DNA from: Neoarius graeffei
Lineage: Eukaryota > Chordata > Actinopteri > Siluriformes > Ariidae
NCBI RefSeq assembly: GCF_027579695.1
Contig: NC_083570.1
Coordinates: 11,654,551-11,718,550 of the forward strand
Direction of reading: 5' to 3'
Length of the DNA stretch: 64,000 nt
The notes below the pieces were generated by a model that had not been told where the DNA came from, searched no databases, and saw only the letters and a list, made by a program, of their open reading frames with translations. The position numbers and the translations under genes are program-made. Of the stretch, positions 1 through 11,725 are shown piece after piece. How positions within the stretch are numbered: position 1 is the first letter of the stretch; every line of letters begins with the position of its first letter.

Positions 1-803
1 TTCCTCAAAAAAGACCGCAAAGTCCTCTGTGGTGATGAAAGACTGAGGTGCAGCTGATGGAGAGTTGAGGAGGGGAGAGAAGAGAAAACAAAAAACAGTT
101 GACAAAGGTTGGAGATCGAGGTATGAATTTTGGAGTAATAAAACTTGATCTTGGCCAATTTGAGTGAGGCTGTGAACTCAGCAAGGAGGGACTGGAAGCG
201 GGACAGGTCAGCAGGGGCCCTGGATTTTTTTCCCCACTTCCTCTCTGCTGCACGTTGACCATTTCGATTGGAGTGAAGTGTTTTGGACATCCAGGGACTA
301 GGAGAGGAAGATCTTGCTTGCCTGGAGACGAGAGGAGATAATGTGTCAAGTGATGAGAGAGAGGAGAGCAGGGAGGATGCCATCAGGTTCAATGGGGAGA
401 CTGGCAAAGGATTCAATGGGGGGGAGGGAAGCAGAGGTTACAGCGGACTGTAACAGTGGGGGTAGGGGGGATGATGGGTGGAGAGGATGAGGGAGGGAGA
501 ATGAAATTAAGTGGTGGTCAGACAGATGGAGAGGGGTAACTGAGGCAGAGCAGTTTCGGAGGATGACCAGGTTGAGATGGTTGCCAGCTTTATGGGTTGG
601 AGGGAGAGTTCAGCAGGGAGAGATCAAAGGAGTGGAGTAGGGGAAGTAAGGCAGCAGAATGGGAGGCTTCTAGGTGGAGGTTGAAGTCTCTCAGGAGCAT
701 CACTAGAGTGCCATATTCTGGGAAGGAGTGGAGTGGGATGTCCAGTTCATCAAAGAAACATCCCACAGGGACAGGAGGGCAATAAACAATGACAAAAAGG
801 TTA
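1..803 (-). mobile_element. L2-like LINE fragment, endonuclease region
   Basis: Degenerate non-LTR retrotransposon read on the minus strand. Near 600-790 the conceptual translation resembles an AP-endonuclease core (a PPVPVGCFFDELD stretch, then RDFNLH, where intact elements usually have GDFNxH). Near the left edge it reads FITTEDFAVFF, which resembles the linker ahead of the reverse transcriptase in fish L2/CR1-type LINEs. The frame is broken several times. The reverse transcriptase would lie left of the window. At about 804 the homology stops abruptly at the 3' tail of a second LINE. Confidence 0.6.
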
Positions 804-1356
804 ACAGAATCAGAATTACTTTATAATTCCCGGAGGGAAATTCAAATTTGCAACCAAGCTCCTGAATCAAAGTAGTAAACATGTCTAAAAATAGAAGATA
901 AAATAGTCTTTAAAAAAAGAATAAATAAAATAAATTTAAATAAGTTCAATAACTTAAGTAAAAGCAAAATGAAGTGATTGTATATAGAATGATTCCTATA
1001 TACATATATTGCACCCGAGTTAAGGATACATGGTAAGACAGTGTACCACAGTTATACAGTGGCATTATACAGCTTGACAGCAACAGGTAGGAATGATTTC
1101 CTGTGTCTCTCAATTGTGCAGAGTGGAAGAATCAGCAGTTTACTGAATGTGCTACTGTGGCTGATCAGTTCCTCATATAGAGGGTGGGAAGGACAGTCTA
1201 AGATTGTTTTTATTTTGGACAGTGTCCTCTTCTCCAACACCACTGTCAGAGTCTCCAGTTCCACGCCTACAACATGGCCAACCTTCCTGATGATCTTATT
1301 GAGTCAGTGTCCTTCACCTTCAAGCCGCTGCCCCAGCAGACGACAGCATACAGGAT

Positions 1357-2914
1357 TAATTAAGAAATCTGGTCTGGATCCCTCTGTGTTGGCCAATTAT
1401 AGACCTATATCCAAACTACCATTCCTTTAAAAAAATTCTGGAAAAGGTTGTTTTTGCTCAATTAAAATAATTTCTGGATGAGCATAATATCATGGAGATC
1501 TTCCAGTCGGGTTTCAAAACCCTTCATAGCACACAGTCAGCTTTATTAAGAGAGTTTTTAAATGACATCCTTGTAGCATCGGATTCTGGGGATTATGTGA
1601 TTCTTGTCCTGCTTGACTTAACTGCAGCCTTCGATACTGTGGACTACAACATTTTATCATTTACAGCATCTTGCGGGCATTTGTGGTTCTGCTCTGGACT
1701 GGTTGAGGTCCTGTCAGATAGAACCATGAGCATAAACATTTTGGATTCTGAGTCCTCCTCCGCTCCCTTGGTATGTGGAGTTCCACAGGGCTCAATTTTA
1801 GGGCCCTTGCTTTTTTCACTGCTTTTTTTCCCCTGGACATTCTCAGAAAGCATGGTGTCTCTTTTCATTGTTATGCTGACGACAGCCAAATTTATGTACC
1901 ATTGAAACGAAAGGATGACTACTCAATTAGACTCCTACTTGAATGTCTCAATGATGTCAAATCCTGGATGGCCCTTAATTTTTAAAATTTTAATGACAAA
2001 AAAAAAACTGAAGTGATGGTGTTTGGTCCCAGTGGCTCCTGTGAACACCCCCCCCAATAGACCTGGGTCCCTTGGCACTGCATCGAAAGCCCACAGTCAC
2101 CAACCTGGGCTTTAAGATTGACAGTGACTTTAAGCTGGACCATCAAATTGCTAATGTCGTGAGGTCCAGCTTTTTTCATCTTAGGCAGTTGGCGAAAGTA
2201 AAGCCTATTCTTTCCAGAGAGCATTTTGAGACCATAATCCATGCCTTCATTACATCTCGGCTGGATTACTGTAATTCACTCTATCTTGGAGTTAGCCAGT
2301 CATCTCATGTCTTCAGCTGGTTCAGAATGCAGCTGCGCGTCTTTTAACTGGTACACATATGAGAGATAGCATAACACCCATCCTGGCTTCGCTTCACTGG
2401 CTCCCCGTGTTTTTTAGAATTCATTTAAAACTTCTTTTATTTGTTTTTAAATCCTTACATGGTCTTGCTCCGCCTTACCTTTCAGAGCTGCTTCAAGCGT
2501 ATGTTCCTGCTCGGTCACTCAGGTCAGCTGATCAGCTGCTCCTGGTGGTACCAAAATCAAAGCGGAAGCTCAGAGAGGACAGACCGTTTTCAGTTTCTGC
2601 CCCCAAGATGTGGAACAGTCTGCCCCTACATATCAGACAGGCTTCTTCTGTGTCCACTTTTAAAACATATCTTAAAACTTATTTTTACTCACTGGCTTTC
2701 AACCCAGCCTGAGACATTGATTTGATCTTACTTGTTTTGTTTGTTATTATTTATTTATTTTTTTTGGTGGTCTTTTTTTCCCTGTTTTAGTTGTATTTTA
2801 TTGTCTTACCTGTTTTTATGTCTTATGTTTTAAATCGTACTCCTCATGTACAGCACTTTGTTTTCAACTGTAGTTGTGTGAAAGCGCTTATAAATAAAGA
2901 TGGTATGGTAGGAT
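1357..2914 (+). mobile_element. L2 (Maui-like) LINE, 5' truncated, inserted in another LINE
   Basis: Plus-strand LINE starting inside its reverse transcriptase. The translation in shifting frames gives LANYRPISKLPF, LLDLTAAFDTVDY, GVPQGSILGPLLFSLLF, NSLYLGVSQ, then the L2-typical C-terminal block (ITPILASLHWLPV, FVFKSLHGLAPPYLSELL). Several frameshifts are present. The 3' end is a short TGGTA-rich tail following AATAAAGA. The pentamer AGGAT occurs at 1352-1356 and again at 2910-2914, which fits a short target-site duplication inside the host LINE. Confidence 0.75.
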
Positions 2915-3116
2915 GGCGCTAACCACCACAGACTCATAGAACATCCGCAGCATTGTTCGGCAGATGTTGAAGGACCTCAGCCATCTCAGAAAATAGAAAC
3001 GGCTCTGTCCCTTTTTGTATACAGTGTCCAAGTTTTTGGACCAGTCCAGTTTATTATCCAAGTACACCCCCAGGTACTTGTATTCCTCCACAACATCCAC
3101 ACTGACCCCTTGGATG

Positions 3117-3977
3117 TTAACGGTTCACCAGAGCCCTGATTCTCTTCAGATCGACCACCAGTTCTTTCGTCTTCGTCACGTTGAGCTGAAGGTGGTTCTT
3201 CCTGCTCCATGTGACAAAGTTGTCCACCACCATCCTGTACTCACTCTCATCACCACCAGTAATATGTCCAACCACTGCAGAGTCATCAGAAAATTTCTGG
3301 AGGTGGCAGGTCTCTGTGCAGTAGTTGAAATCAGTGGTGTAGAGAATGAAAAGGAAAGGAGAATGGACAGTCCCTTGCGGAGCCCTGGTGTTGCTGATCA
3401 CTCTGTCTGACGCACAGCACTGCAAGCGCACATACTGTGGTCTGCCAGTCAAATAATCTACAATCCAGGACACCAGTGGGGCATCCACCTGCATCGCTGT
3501 CAACTTCTCACCCAGCAGAGCCGGCCAGATGGTGTCGAAAGCACTGGAGAAATCAAAAAACATGATCCTCACAGTGCTGGCTGGCTTGTCCAGGTGGCCG
3601 TAGACTCTGTTGAACAGGTAGATGATTGCGTCCTCTACTCCAAGATGGGGCTGGTAGGCAAACTGAAGGGGGTCAAGAAGTGGTTGGACCATAGGCCAGA
3701 TCTGCTCTAGGATGAGTCTCTCAAGGGTCTTCATAATGTGTGACGTCAATGCCACGGGCCTGTAGTCTTTGAGGTCACTGGGATGCGGCTTCTTCAGTAC
3801 AGGGACGAGGCACGATGTCTTCCACAGCACAGGGACCCTCTGAAGACCCAGGCTCATGTTGAAGACATGCTGAAGTACTCCACTTAGCTGGAGGGCACAG
3901 GTCTTCAGGGCCCTGGGGCTAACACCATCCGGGCCTGCTGATTTTCCTGCATGGAGTCTCTTCAGCTGTCTTCTCAC
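3117..3977 (-). pseudogene. Reverse transcriptase pseudogene of the Rex1-like LINE
   Basis: An open stretch of 286 codons that matches the palm and fingers of a CR1/L2-clade reverse transcriptase. In order it shows AGKSAGPDGVSPRALK, LKDYRPVALTS, FFDFSSAFDTI, APQGTVHSPFLF and the catalytic box FSDDS. The usual box is (Y/F)ADD, so the second residue is changed, and the usual GxPQGxxLSP loop is altered too. The frame continues with stops into the part encoding KYLGVYLDNKLDW at 3030-3090. There is no intact endonuclease upstream, so the copy should be dead unless it is supplied in trans. Confidence 0.7.
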
Positions 3978-4866
3978 TTTCTCTACGCTGATGATCAGTG
4001 TGGGGGTGACGGGTGTGGGAGGGATGAAGGTGTTTCTGGGGGGGGTTGCTCAGCCAGGGGGTCTGTTGAGGAGGTGTGAGCAAGGTCATGAAATGGGGAT
4101 GAGGTTGGGCAAGAAGAGGCAGGGTAAGGGAGAGAATGTAAAGTGTGTGGTTGTAGTCATCCCGCAGAAGAGTGGTGGTGATGGGTTGGGGTCACGCCAT
4201 CGAACCTGTTAAAGTAGAGATTCAGCTCATTCGCCCTTTCCACATTGTCATCCACTCCTTCACTGTTGGTTGGCTTGTAACCAGTGATGGTCTTCATTCC
4301 ATTCCACACCTCTCTCATGTTGTTCTGTTGGAGTTTCCACTCCAATTTCCTCCTGTACTTATCCTTGGCCTCCCTGATCATTGCCCTCAGTTCACGTTGT
4401 ACTCCTCACACCTCCTTGTTGCTGGCTCTGAAAGCCCTCTTCTCATTTAAGAGGGCTTTGATGTCCTTCATTACCCACGGCTTGTTGAGGTAACAGCTGA
4501 CAGTCCTAACTGGGACAATGGTGTCCACACAGAAGTTGATGCATCCCGTGATGCACTCTGTGAGCCCATCAATGTTGTCTCCGTGGGGCTCACACAGCGT
4601 CTGCCAGTCTGTCACCTGGGGGGAGCTGTAAGCCTCTTTAACATTAGCATACAGCAGGAAAAGAGACTGAAACTGAGTGAAATTCAAAAGGAGGAGATGC
4701 AGAGGTGGGAGAGTGGAAGAGGTGAGAATTTCCATGACTGAGAGATCAACAAACCAGTGCCGCCACCACCACCATGACCAGATGGGCGAGGGGTGTGAGA
4801 GAAGTAGGAGGTGGTGGAGAGGGCTACAGGTGTTGTCAGGTGAAATCCACCTGACGTTTTTTTTTT

Positions 4867-5486
4867 TCATCAGCAGGGACAGAAAAGCTGGTCAGCACTG
4901 AAGGAAAGATGGATGGCACTAAATACAGGGCAATTCTGGAGAAAAACCTGTTTGAGTCAGCTAGAGGTTTGAGACTGGGATGAAGGGTCATGTTCCAGCA
5001 GGACAATGACCCCAAACATACTGCTAAAGCTACACTGGAGTGGTTTAAAGGGAAATATTCAAATGTCTTGGAATGGCCTAATCAAAGCCCAGATCTCAAT
5101 CCAATCGAAAATTTGTGGCATAACTTGAAGATTGCTGTACACCAACACAGCCCATCTAACTTGAAGGAGTTGGAGCCTTGAGGGATGGGCAAAAATCCCA
5201 GTGGCTATGATGTGCTAAACTAATGGAGACATACCCCAAGAGACTTGCAGCTGTAATTGCAGCAAAAGGTGGGGGGTGAATACCTATGCACACTCCAAAG
5301 TTGGGTTTTTTTCATCTTAATTATCGTTTGTGTCACAATAAAACAATAATTTGCACCTTTAAAGTGGTAGGCATTTTATGCAAATCAAATGGTGCTAACC
5401 CCCCAAAAAATCCATTTTAATTCCAGCTTCCAATACGACAAAACAGGACAAACACCAAGGGGGATGAATACTTTTGCAAGACACTG
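4867..5486 (+). mobile_element. Tc1/mariner fragment, 3' half
   Basis: This is the C-terminal part of a Tc1 transposase plus its right terminal repeat. The open stretch 4990-5181 contains [16 protein letters not shown] and [12 protein letters not shown], the second D and the E of the DDE triad. Upstream, the frame passes a stop (TGA near 4980). The right end, ACTTTTGCAAGACACTG, is followed by TA at 5487-5488, as expected for Tc1. The left half of the element is missing; it abuts the Rex1-like LINE near 4866. Confidence 0.8.
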
Positions 5487-6107
5487 TATTGCTTATTAGT
5501 GTACTTGATGTTCGTACGACACTGTATGATGCATTCCTTCATAGTAACTGCTTTTTCCTGGTCAAGCCAATTTTTACTTCTTTGTGAGTTGAGAGCAGTG
5601 ATCTCAGAATAATTTAGTGACGCCGCAACCAAAGACCGTTGACAAAGTTCTGGAAGAAATTATTGATTAAAATCTTAGCGTGCAAGTGCTGCTAGGACAC
5701 CCAACTAAAATCCACCAGCATTCAAACGGCATTGGATGACAAACACCCAGGACTGCTACAGATATCGATATTGGTGTCGATTAGAGCTTGGTGATATGAA
5801 GATATGACATCAGTATTGTGAAATTATGTCATGATAGACCATTCTGAAGATCATGGGCATCATGATACATGTTTTAATTCATTAATTGATTTTTAAAGAA
5901 CAATCACAATCTCTGAAAGCAGATTATTTTTTACACATTAAATAGAAAATATCAAACATGTTTTGAAAAGTTTATTTCTAAATGCAACACTATGGGTTTT
6001 CTGGTAGTTTGTTAGGAAACCGATATATAGTAATGCATATTGTGTATCATAGAAGTGTCCTTAAATAATCATGATTTTTTTTTTTTTTGGTCATATCACC
6101 CATGCAG
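5487..6107. other. AT-rich non-coding stretch upstream of efhc1 exon
   Basis: No gene or recognised repeat was seen here. It should be the intron ahead of the first efhc1 exon that can be seen; the last 30 bases are a T-rich tract ending in CAG. A first exon encoding the start of EFHC1 was not recognised in it. Confidence 0.4.
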
Positions 6108-9100
6108 AAGTCTGCCTTCCATAGAGCGCAGACTTTATCCTATAAGAATGGTTATGCGCTCCCCATCCGGCCCAAAGTGGGGATCGGAGACCAACCTTTA
6201 TCCTCAGAAAACCTCCAAAATGAGATGAACCAGCTTGCCATTGACGCACTCATCACCTCACCGGACACGTCCACACACACTCCTCCAAGCAACTTCATCC
6301 CAGCCCATGTCGTCTACGAAAAGAAGGTAATGAACTGTTTATTCCAGCCTTCCTGCAAGTCCATCGCAATCTCATGCATCAGTTAAGCCAGCGTCCCTGA
6401 ACTGGATCTTTATCATGTGAGAAATTCAAAATTCTGTTTGACCTAAACCTGTAACACTCTGATCTTCACCCGTCTCCCACCCCAGGTTCTGCGTTTCTAC
6501 GGCTACATCCAGGAGGAGGTGATGGACTCACCGGCGGAGTGCTGGCGTGTGCGTCCCATCATGTTTTATTACTACCTGAAGGACGATACCATGTGCGCGA
6601 TGGAGCCGAGGGTGGAAAACTCGGGAATGCCGCAGGGAATGCTGCTCAAACGCCAGCGGCTGCCCAAGAATGGGCATGGAGAATACTACCACTGGAAGGA
6701 CCTGAACGTTGCTATGGACCTGTGTGTGTACGGCACCGTGTACAGAATCACACACTGCGATGCCTTCACCCAGGTACACACACTTCAGATCGAACACATC
6801 ACAGCAACCTTGGGCAAACGTTATTCTTTAATGCAAAGCCAAATCGTGTTTGTGTGTGCATAGGACTTCCTGGAGAGTCAGGGGATAGCCCTGAATGACC
6901 CTGAACTGACCCCCAGTGACCCCTACACGACCAGGCGAGCTCAGCCTGAACACAATTTCGTTACACCATCAGAATATGACTGCCTCAAACAGTTCCTCAC
7001 TCTGGACCGCAAGGTAGGGCACGTACCCATGCGCGTACACAAACACAGTGCACCAATACTCAGGTACCTTAATGCATTCCAAATCCATTTGAACTCCTGG
7101 TGATAAAAGTTTGTGCGTGTAGGTGCTGCGTTTCTTTGCTCTGCTGGATGACTCAGACTCTCTGTATGGTGGGAAGAGGCCTGTAATCATACAGTATTAT
7201 CTGGTGGATGATTCAGTGGAGATCCGTGAGGTCCAGGAGCCCAATAGTGGTAGAGACACGTTTCCCCTGCTGCTGCGGAGACAGAGGATTCATAAAGACT
7301 TCAAACCAGCCTCCCGTGAGACAGACACACACATACACACCAAGAGAATAAAGAGCAACCCAACACACACCAATACAATGCACAAACAGTCAGTCTCTCT
7401 CTCTCTCTCTCAGAGCCATTCCCTAGCTGTATTTTCGAAGTGACTCCACATGAAGTTGCTGAGTATTACTCTCCAAAGGACTTCCGGGTTGGGGAGAAGC
7501 TGAGGCTCATGGGAAACCTCTTTGTGCTGTATGATTGTGATGAGTTCACCCGAAAGTACTACGAGCAGCATCACCCTGACATCACACTCAAGCCCCACCC
7601 AATGGAGAAAATGTATGAGCAAGACTGCAAGAGGGTAAATAGGAAGTTTGTTTTTAAAATATGTATTTTAGGGGAAACTCTTTGTAGTATTGTGTAACCC
7701 CCCCACTTTCCTTTTTTTTTTTAAATCTCACACACAAACACAGGTGATCCCACCATACAATGGCTTTGGGTCTCTTGAGGACTCTCTCCAAAACTGTCTG
7801 ACACTGATTCCTCAGCCGCCCAAAAAAGATCTGATAAAACTGCTGGAAAACAACCTCAAAGTGCTGCGCTACGTTGCCAGGCTGGTGAGGGGAAAAAAAA
7901 AATCCACACACACACAAAAATAATAATAATTCCAAAAAAGTTGGGACGCTGTGTAAAACAAATAAAAACAGAATGTGAAGATTTGTAAAGCATGGAATCC
8001 CTATATTTCATTGAAAATAGTCCAAAGACAACATATCAAACGTTAAAACTGTTGAAACTATGGGACTATGGGCTCAGGAACACTTCAGAAAACCATCATC
8101 TGTGAAAACACTTCATTACTGCATCCAAAAATGCAAGTTAAAACCAGATATAAACAATATCCAGAAACACCGCCACCTTCTCTGGGCCCAAGCTCTTTTA
8201 CGATGGACTGAGGCAAAGTGGAAAACTGTCCTGAGGTCTGATGAATCAAAAGTAGAAATTCTTTTCAGAAATCATGGACACCACATCCTCCAGGCTAAAG
8301 AGGAGAGGGACCATCCGGCTTGTCATCAGTGCACAGTTCAAATGCCAGCATCTGTGATGGTATGAAGGGGCATTAGTGCACATGACATGGGTAGCTTGTA
8401 TATCTAGGAAGTCATCGTTAATGCTGAATGATATATATATACACGTTTCAGAGCAGACAAAATCTTTTTCAGGGAAGGCCTTCCTTCTTTCAGCAAGACA
8501 ATGCCAAACCACTTTCTGCACATATTAAAACTGCATGGCTCTGTAGTAAGAGAGTCCGGGTGCTAAACTGGCCTGCTGCAGTCCAGACCTGTCTCCCATT
8601 TAAAACATTTGGCACATTATGAAGCGCAAAATATGACAAAGGAGACCCCGAATCGTTGAGCAACTGAAATTGTATATCAGGCAAGAATGGGAGAACATTT
8701 CTCTTTCAAAACTACAGCAATTGGTCTCTTCAGTTCCCAAACGTTTACAAAGTGTTGTTAAAAGTAGAGGTGATGCAACACAGTGGTAAACACGCCCCTG
8801 TCCCAACTTTTCTGAAACGTGTTGCCGACAAATTCAAAATGAGCATAGATTTTTCAAAAAAACAAAAATTTCTCAGTTTCAACATTTGATATGCTGTCTT
8901 TGTACCATTTTCAATGCAATATACGGTAGAGTTTCCATGATTTGCAAATTATCGCATTCTGTTTTTATTTACAGTTTACACAGCGTCCCAACTTTTTTTT
9001 AGAATTAGGTTTGTACCTTGCGCTTACACATAATGCTAAGCTGTAAGAATTTCTCTGCTTGACACAGGACTCCCAGAATCCTCAGGACAAGAGCCGTCAC

Positions 9101-9622
9101 TTCATCCTCCACTACTACCTGTCTAATGACACGATCAGCATTCATGAGAAGCCCACGCGCAACTCGGGCATCATCGGAGGAAAATTCCTAGCAAAGACGC
9201 GCATTCCCAAACCGGGAAGCACAGTGGAAAACCCTCAGTACTACAGACCAGCTGATTTTGCTATAGGAGCCACGGTGGAGGGTAACGGGCCACTTCTGAC
9301 TTTAATCGAGTACGTTAAGTAAGTAATAAAACACTCGCTGATTATTTTTCCATTTTGTGCCTCAGTGTTTGGACGGCGGTTCATTCTGACAGACGCTGAT
9401 CAGTACGTACTGGATCACCTCGAATCGGTGGCAGAACAGGAGCGAATCCCAGAGCAGACCCTCTCCTCACTCCGCCAAGCTCTGGGGAAGAACCTGAATA
9501 CACCCTCAGGTACACTTGCCTCAAAATGTCAATAAAGAATGAAGATCTGACTCCGTGCCATGTTAGCATGATTACAGGAAGTCTTTCTCGTTCCAGATAC
9601 AGAGCTTACACACTCACCCTGA
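6108..9622 (+). CDS. efhc1: EF-hand domain-containing protein 1 (EFHC1, myoclonin-1), DM10 protein
   Basis: Ciliary protein of the EFHC/DM10 family; EFHC1 is known as a microtubule inner protein of doublet microtubules. Exons: 6108-6326, 6486-6773, 6864-7013, 7123-7315, 7414-7634, 7744-7884, 9068-9281, 9366-9509, 9597-9622. Phases agree throughout, giving about 533 residues. The order is an N-terminal [14 protein letters not shown] segment, then three DM10 domains, each opening near VLRFY, VLRFF or [24 protein letters not shown] and [10 protein letters not shown] are the repeated DM10 cores, and [14 protein letters not shown] marks the linker. [13 protein letters not shown] and YHWKDLN fit EFHC1 better than EFHC2. 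The first coding exon (human residues 1 to about 20) was not found. The last exon adds only eight codons after the split codon, then TGA, so the human EF-hand tail is absent. The intron at 7885-9067 holds a Tc1-like element. The gene converges on tram2. Confidence 0.9.
7931..9004 (+). mobile_element. Degenerate Tc1-like element in efhc1 intron
   Basis: Both ends carry imperfect inverted repeats of roughly 110 bp: AAGTTGGGACGCTGTGTAAA near 7939 is matched in reverse at TTTACACAGCGTCCCAACTT near 8975-8994. Between them lie remnants of a Tc1-type transposase on the plus strand: [12 protein letters not shown] (first D) near 8230, [13 protein letters not shown] (second D) near 8490, and a damaged LNWPAAVQ stretch where the last catalytic residue should follow. 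Frameshifts and stops make it inactive. It sits entirely in the intron between efhc1 exons 7744-7884 and 9068-9281. Confidence 0.75.
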
Positions 9623-9745
9623 AGACTGCAGCTACAGCACGGACACGTCTTTCTTTTACTCTTCGTAGTTTACAACATGATCTCAAGTATCATGGTACAA
9701 TGTGCCAGTTTCCTCACTAGCCTTGTTCCTGTTCCATAAATGCTA

Positions 9746-9751
9746 AATAAA
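9746..9751 (+). terminator. Poly(A) signal of efhc1
   Basis: AATAAA lies 124 bases after the efhc1 stop codon. Its proximity supports the gene ending here rather than continuing into EF-hand exons. Confidence 0.55.
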
Positions 9752-10280
9752 CATTTCATTCCAGAAAACTTCACCATATCCGTGACTCGTCTTTGTCGTA
9801 TTAGAACGAGCGCATTAATCTAAACCTGTGAAAATTAAATCAACACCTTCTGACCAATCCGAGCGGAGAATTCAACAGTGCCGAGGTGTCGAGTACAAAC
9901 AGGAGATTTCGAGACGAGGGTTTAAACCCCGTCACCAATCCAGGATCTGATAAGAGAAGATTTAAACAAGGCCACTGACATGTAGAGCTGCTGAAATGTA
10001 ATACGATGCGAACATGCATTAGTCAGTGTTTAACGAAGTCATTTATATTACACAATGTTAATGGGGTCTGTTTTTGTTCCTTTTTAGTACTGGATTAGAA
10101 CTACAGGACTAACAAGTATGAAAAGTGCAAACTTAGGCTTTCAGGAAAATGGGTACTCAATGGCACCTTTCCTTTCTCTGAGGCTGGTACTCATAATGGT
10201 CAAAAAGTTTTTTTGTTTTTTTATGGGGGTTTGGTGTAGAGATCAATTTTAGTGTGAACACAATGGCTAAATAACATCAG
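9752..10280. other. Intergenic, nothing recognised
   Basis: No open frame with recognisable homology and no clear terminal repeats were seen. It ends at the target-site duplication CATCAG of the 808-bp element. Confidence 0.4.
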
Positions 10281-11088
10281 AGCAATTCCAGCGTTATGGA
10301 CGTGACACTTGAACTCAAAATGGCAACAAATGACCCAGTGCATGTTTTATTGTCTCCCAGTATTTAAACAGGTGTTGCATATTTTAAGGCTGTACCATAC
10401 TGGAGAAGTGATAGAACAAGAACAATTCCCATAGTACATCTAGGGCATGCCAGAAAACGCCAATAAAAGATGCGTTATGGATGTGACAGAAAAAGTATCA
10501 CTTTTCTTGGGTGACTGTACATTTTTATCAAACTCTGTGAAATTGTAAACCTAATGTCGAAATGGAGATATCCATTTGATAGAGGGGTCCAAGGTGAATA
10601 TTAAAAAATCTTTGTTTAAAATATTTTGTATTTCATGCAGAGTTTCGGAAGGAAAAGTCAGCGTTATGGATGTGACGAAATTCCGTTATGGATGTGACGC
10701 GTCTGAAATAGACATGGCATATGTTTAGAAAATCAGCAATTTAACCACCATAACCCTTTGAAAAACTCTCTAAATATCAGCTAAAACTATCAAAGTTCTT
10801 AAATAATATTTAGGATGGCTATTGTTTTGCTGTTTTGTGGATTTTAGCATACATTTCTGTGGCTTGTGGCAATAATATAGAATTGTACATGATCAAAGTT
10901 GATTTTAGCTTGGGTTTTACATTATAAGAAAGAAAGACTGACAGTGACATATTAGGTTGGTTACAAATTGGTTCAACTTATTCACATCTGTAAAATACAG
11001 GCCTAGGTGATATCTCTGGGAGTGGTTTTGATGTATTACATGTTGCTTTATTTTTGCATGGTGAGGTTGCCATTTACATGGAATTGCC
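10281..11088 (+). mobile_element. 808-bp TIR element of unclear class, copy 1
   Basis: Short inverted ends: AGCAATTCCA at the left, TGGAATTGCC at the right. Flanks CATCAG (10275-10280) and CATCAT (11089-11094) suggest a 6-bp target-site duplication. A near-identical inverted copy lies at 32834-33640. The motif GTTATGGAYGTGAC occurs four times (about 10293, 10473, 10663 and 10684). There is no coding capacity, so it would have to be non-autonomous. The superfamily cannot be assigned from these features. Confidence 0.65.
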
Positions 11089-11725
11089 CATCATCAAGAA
11101 CAAATGGTGATAATTTCACACCTGAGTGATTTGCAAGGCAACTTCCGGTGCAATTCCCGGTTGAATTCCCTCTTTTATGACCAAAAACTCACAGAAATTG
11201 TACCTCATGTGTCAGATTTACAAAAGCTTGTGTACTTGTTTTGTTTTCTATTTAGCCACGCCCACAAAACTCACTCATAGCGAGCTGCACCCTAAAACGG
11301 TGACTGAATATTCAAAGAGCGCCTTCGAACTACCCAATCTGTATGGAACATGCGTGATGGCTTGTAGCACGAGTCAATCTTCTGCGCATGCGCAAATATT
11401 AAGCTAACCCTGAGGTAAACGTGGCACAATAGTACGGAGTATGGTGGACTAAATCTTGTCCACTTTGCCCCCTTAAAAAAAAAAAAAAAAAAAAAAAAGG
11501 ATCACACACACACACACACACTTCCAAGATTATTTTGGTGGCGTTCTTAATGAATTGGGAATATTATTTCCAAATGTATTTTCTCCAAAATGAGTCGTGT
11601 GCAATTTTTAATCGCATATAAAACCAGTAACTCATCAAAACAATTAGGATACAAATCAAAACCGCGAGATTTCTGGGTCTCCTCGATGCTCCAGCGGATG
11701 ATTTAAGAATAAATTAGTTTGGATC
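11089..11725. other. Intergenic with A-tract and CA repeat
   Basis: No gene was recognised. It contains a poly(A) run at about 11476-11499, a short CA microsatellite at about 11503-11520, and an NRF1-like palindrome TGCGCATGCGCA at 11383-11394. Confidence 0.4.

Larger units (their letters stand above)
804..4866 (-). mobile_element. Rex1/CR1-like LINE, split by a second LINE
   Basis: Minus-strand non-LTR retrotransposon. Its 3' end is the TTCTGATTCTG-type tail at about 804. The 3' part covers 804-1356 and the body continues at 2915-4866; the gap is an inserted L2-like LINE. The body carries a reverse transcriptase reading frame (3977 to 3117). The element is 5' truncated near 4866, where a Tc1 fragment begins. 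Boundaries at both ends were judged by eye. Confidence 0.75.

Noticed and set aside
1041-1430. Protein-coding gene on the plus strand
   Set aside because: The frame spans the junction of two LINEs and is a shadow of their minus- and plus-strand sequence.
6087-6107. efhc1 start at a TTG or at the ATG at 6102
   Set aside because: The EFHC1 family has about 20 more residues before this point. The T-rich tract and CAG just before 6108 fit a splice acceptor, so an upstream first exon is more likely.
6108-9622. EFHC2 instead of EFHC1
   Set aside because: The N-terminal [13 protein letters not shown] segment and YHWKDLN fit EFHC1; EFHC2 differs clearly in these blocks.
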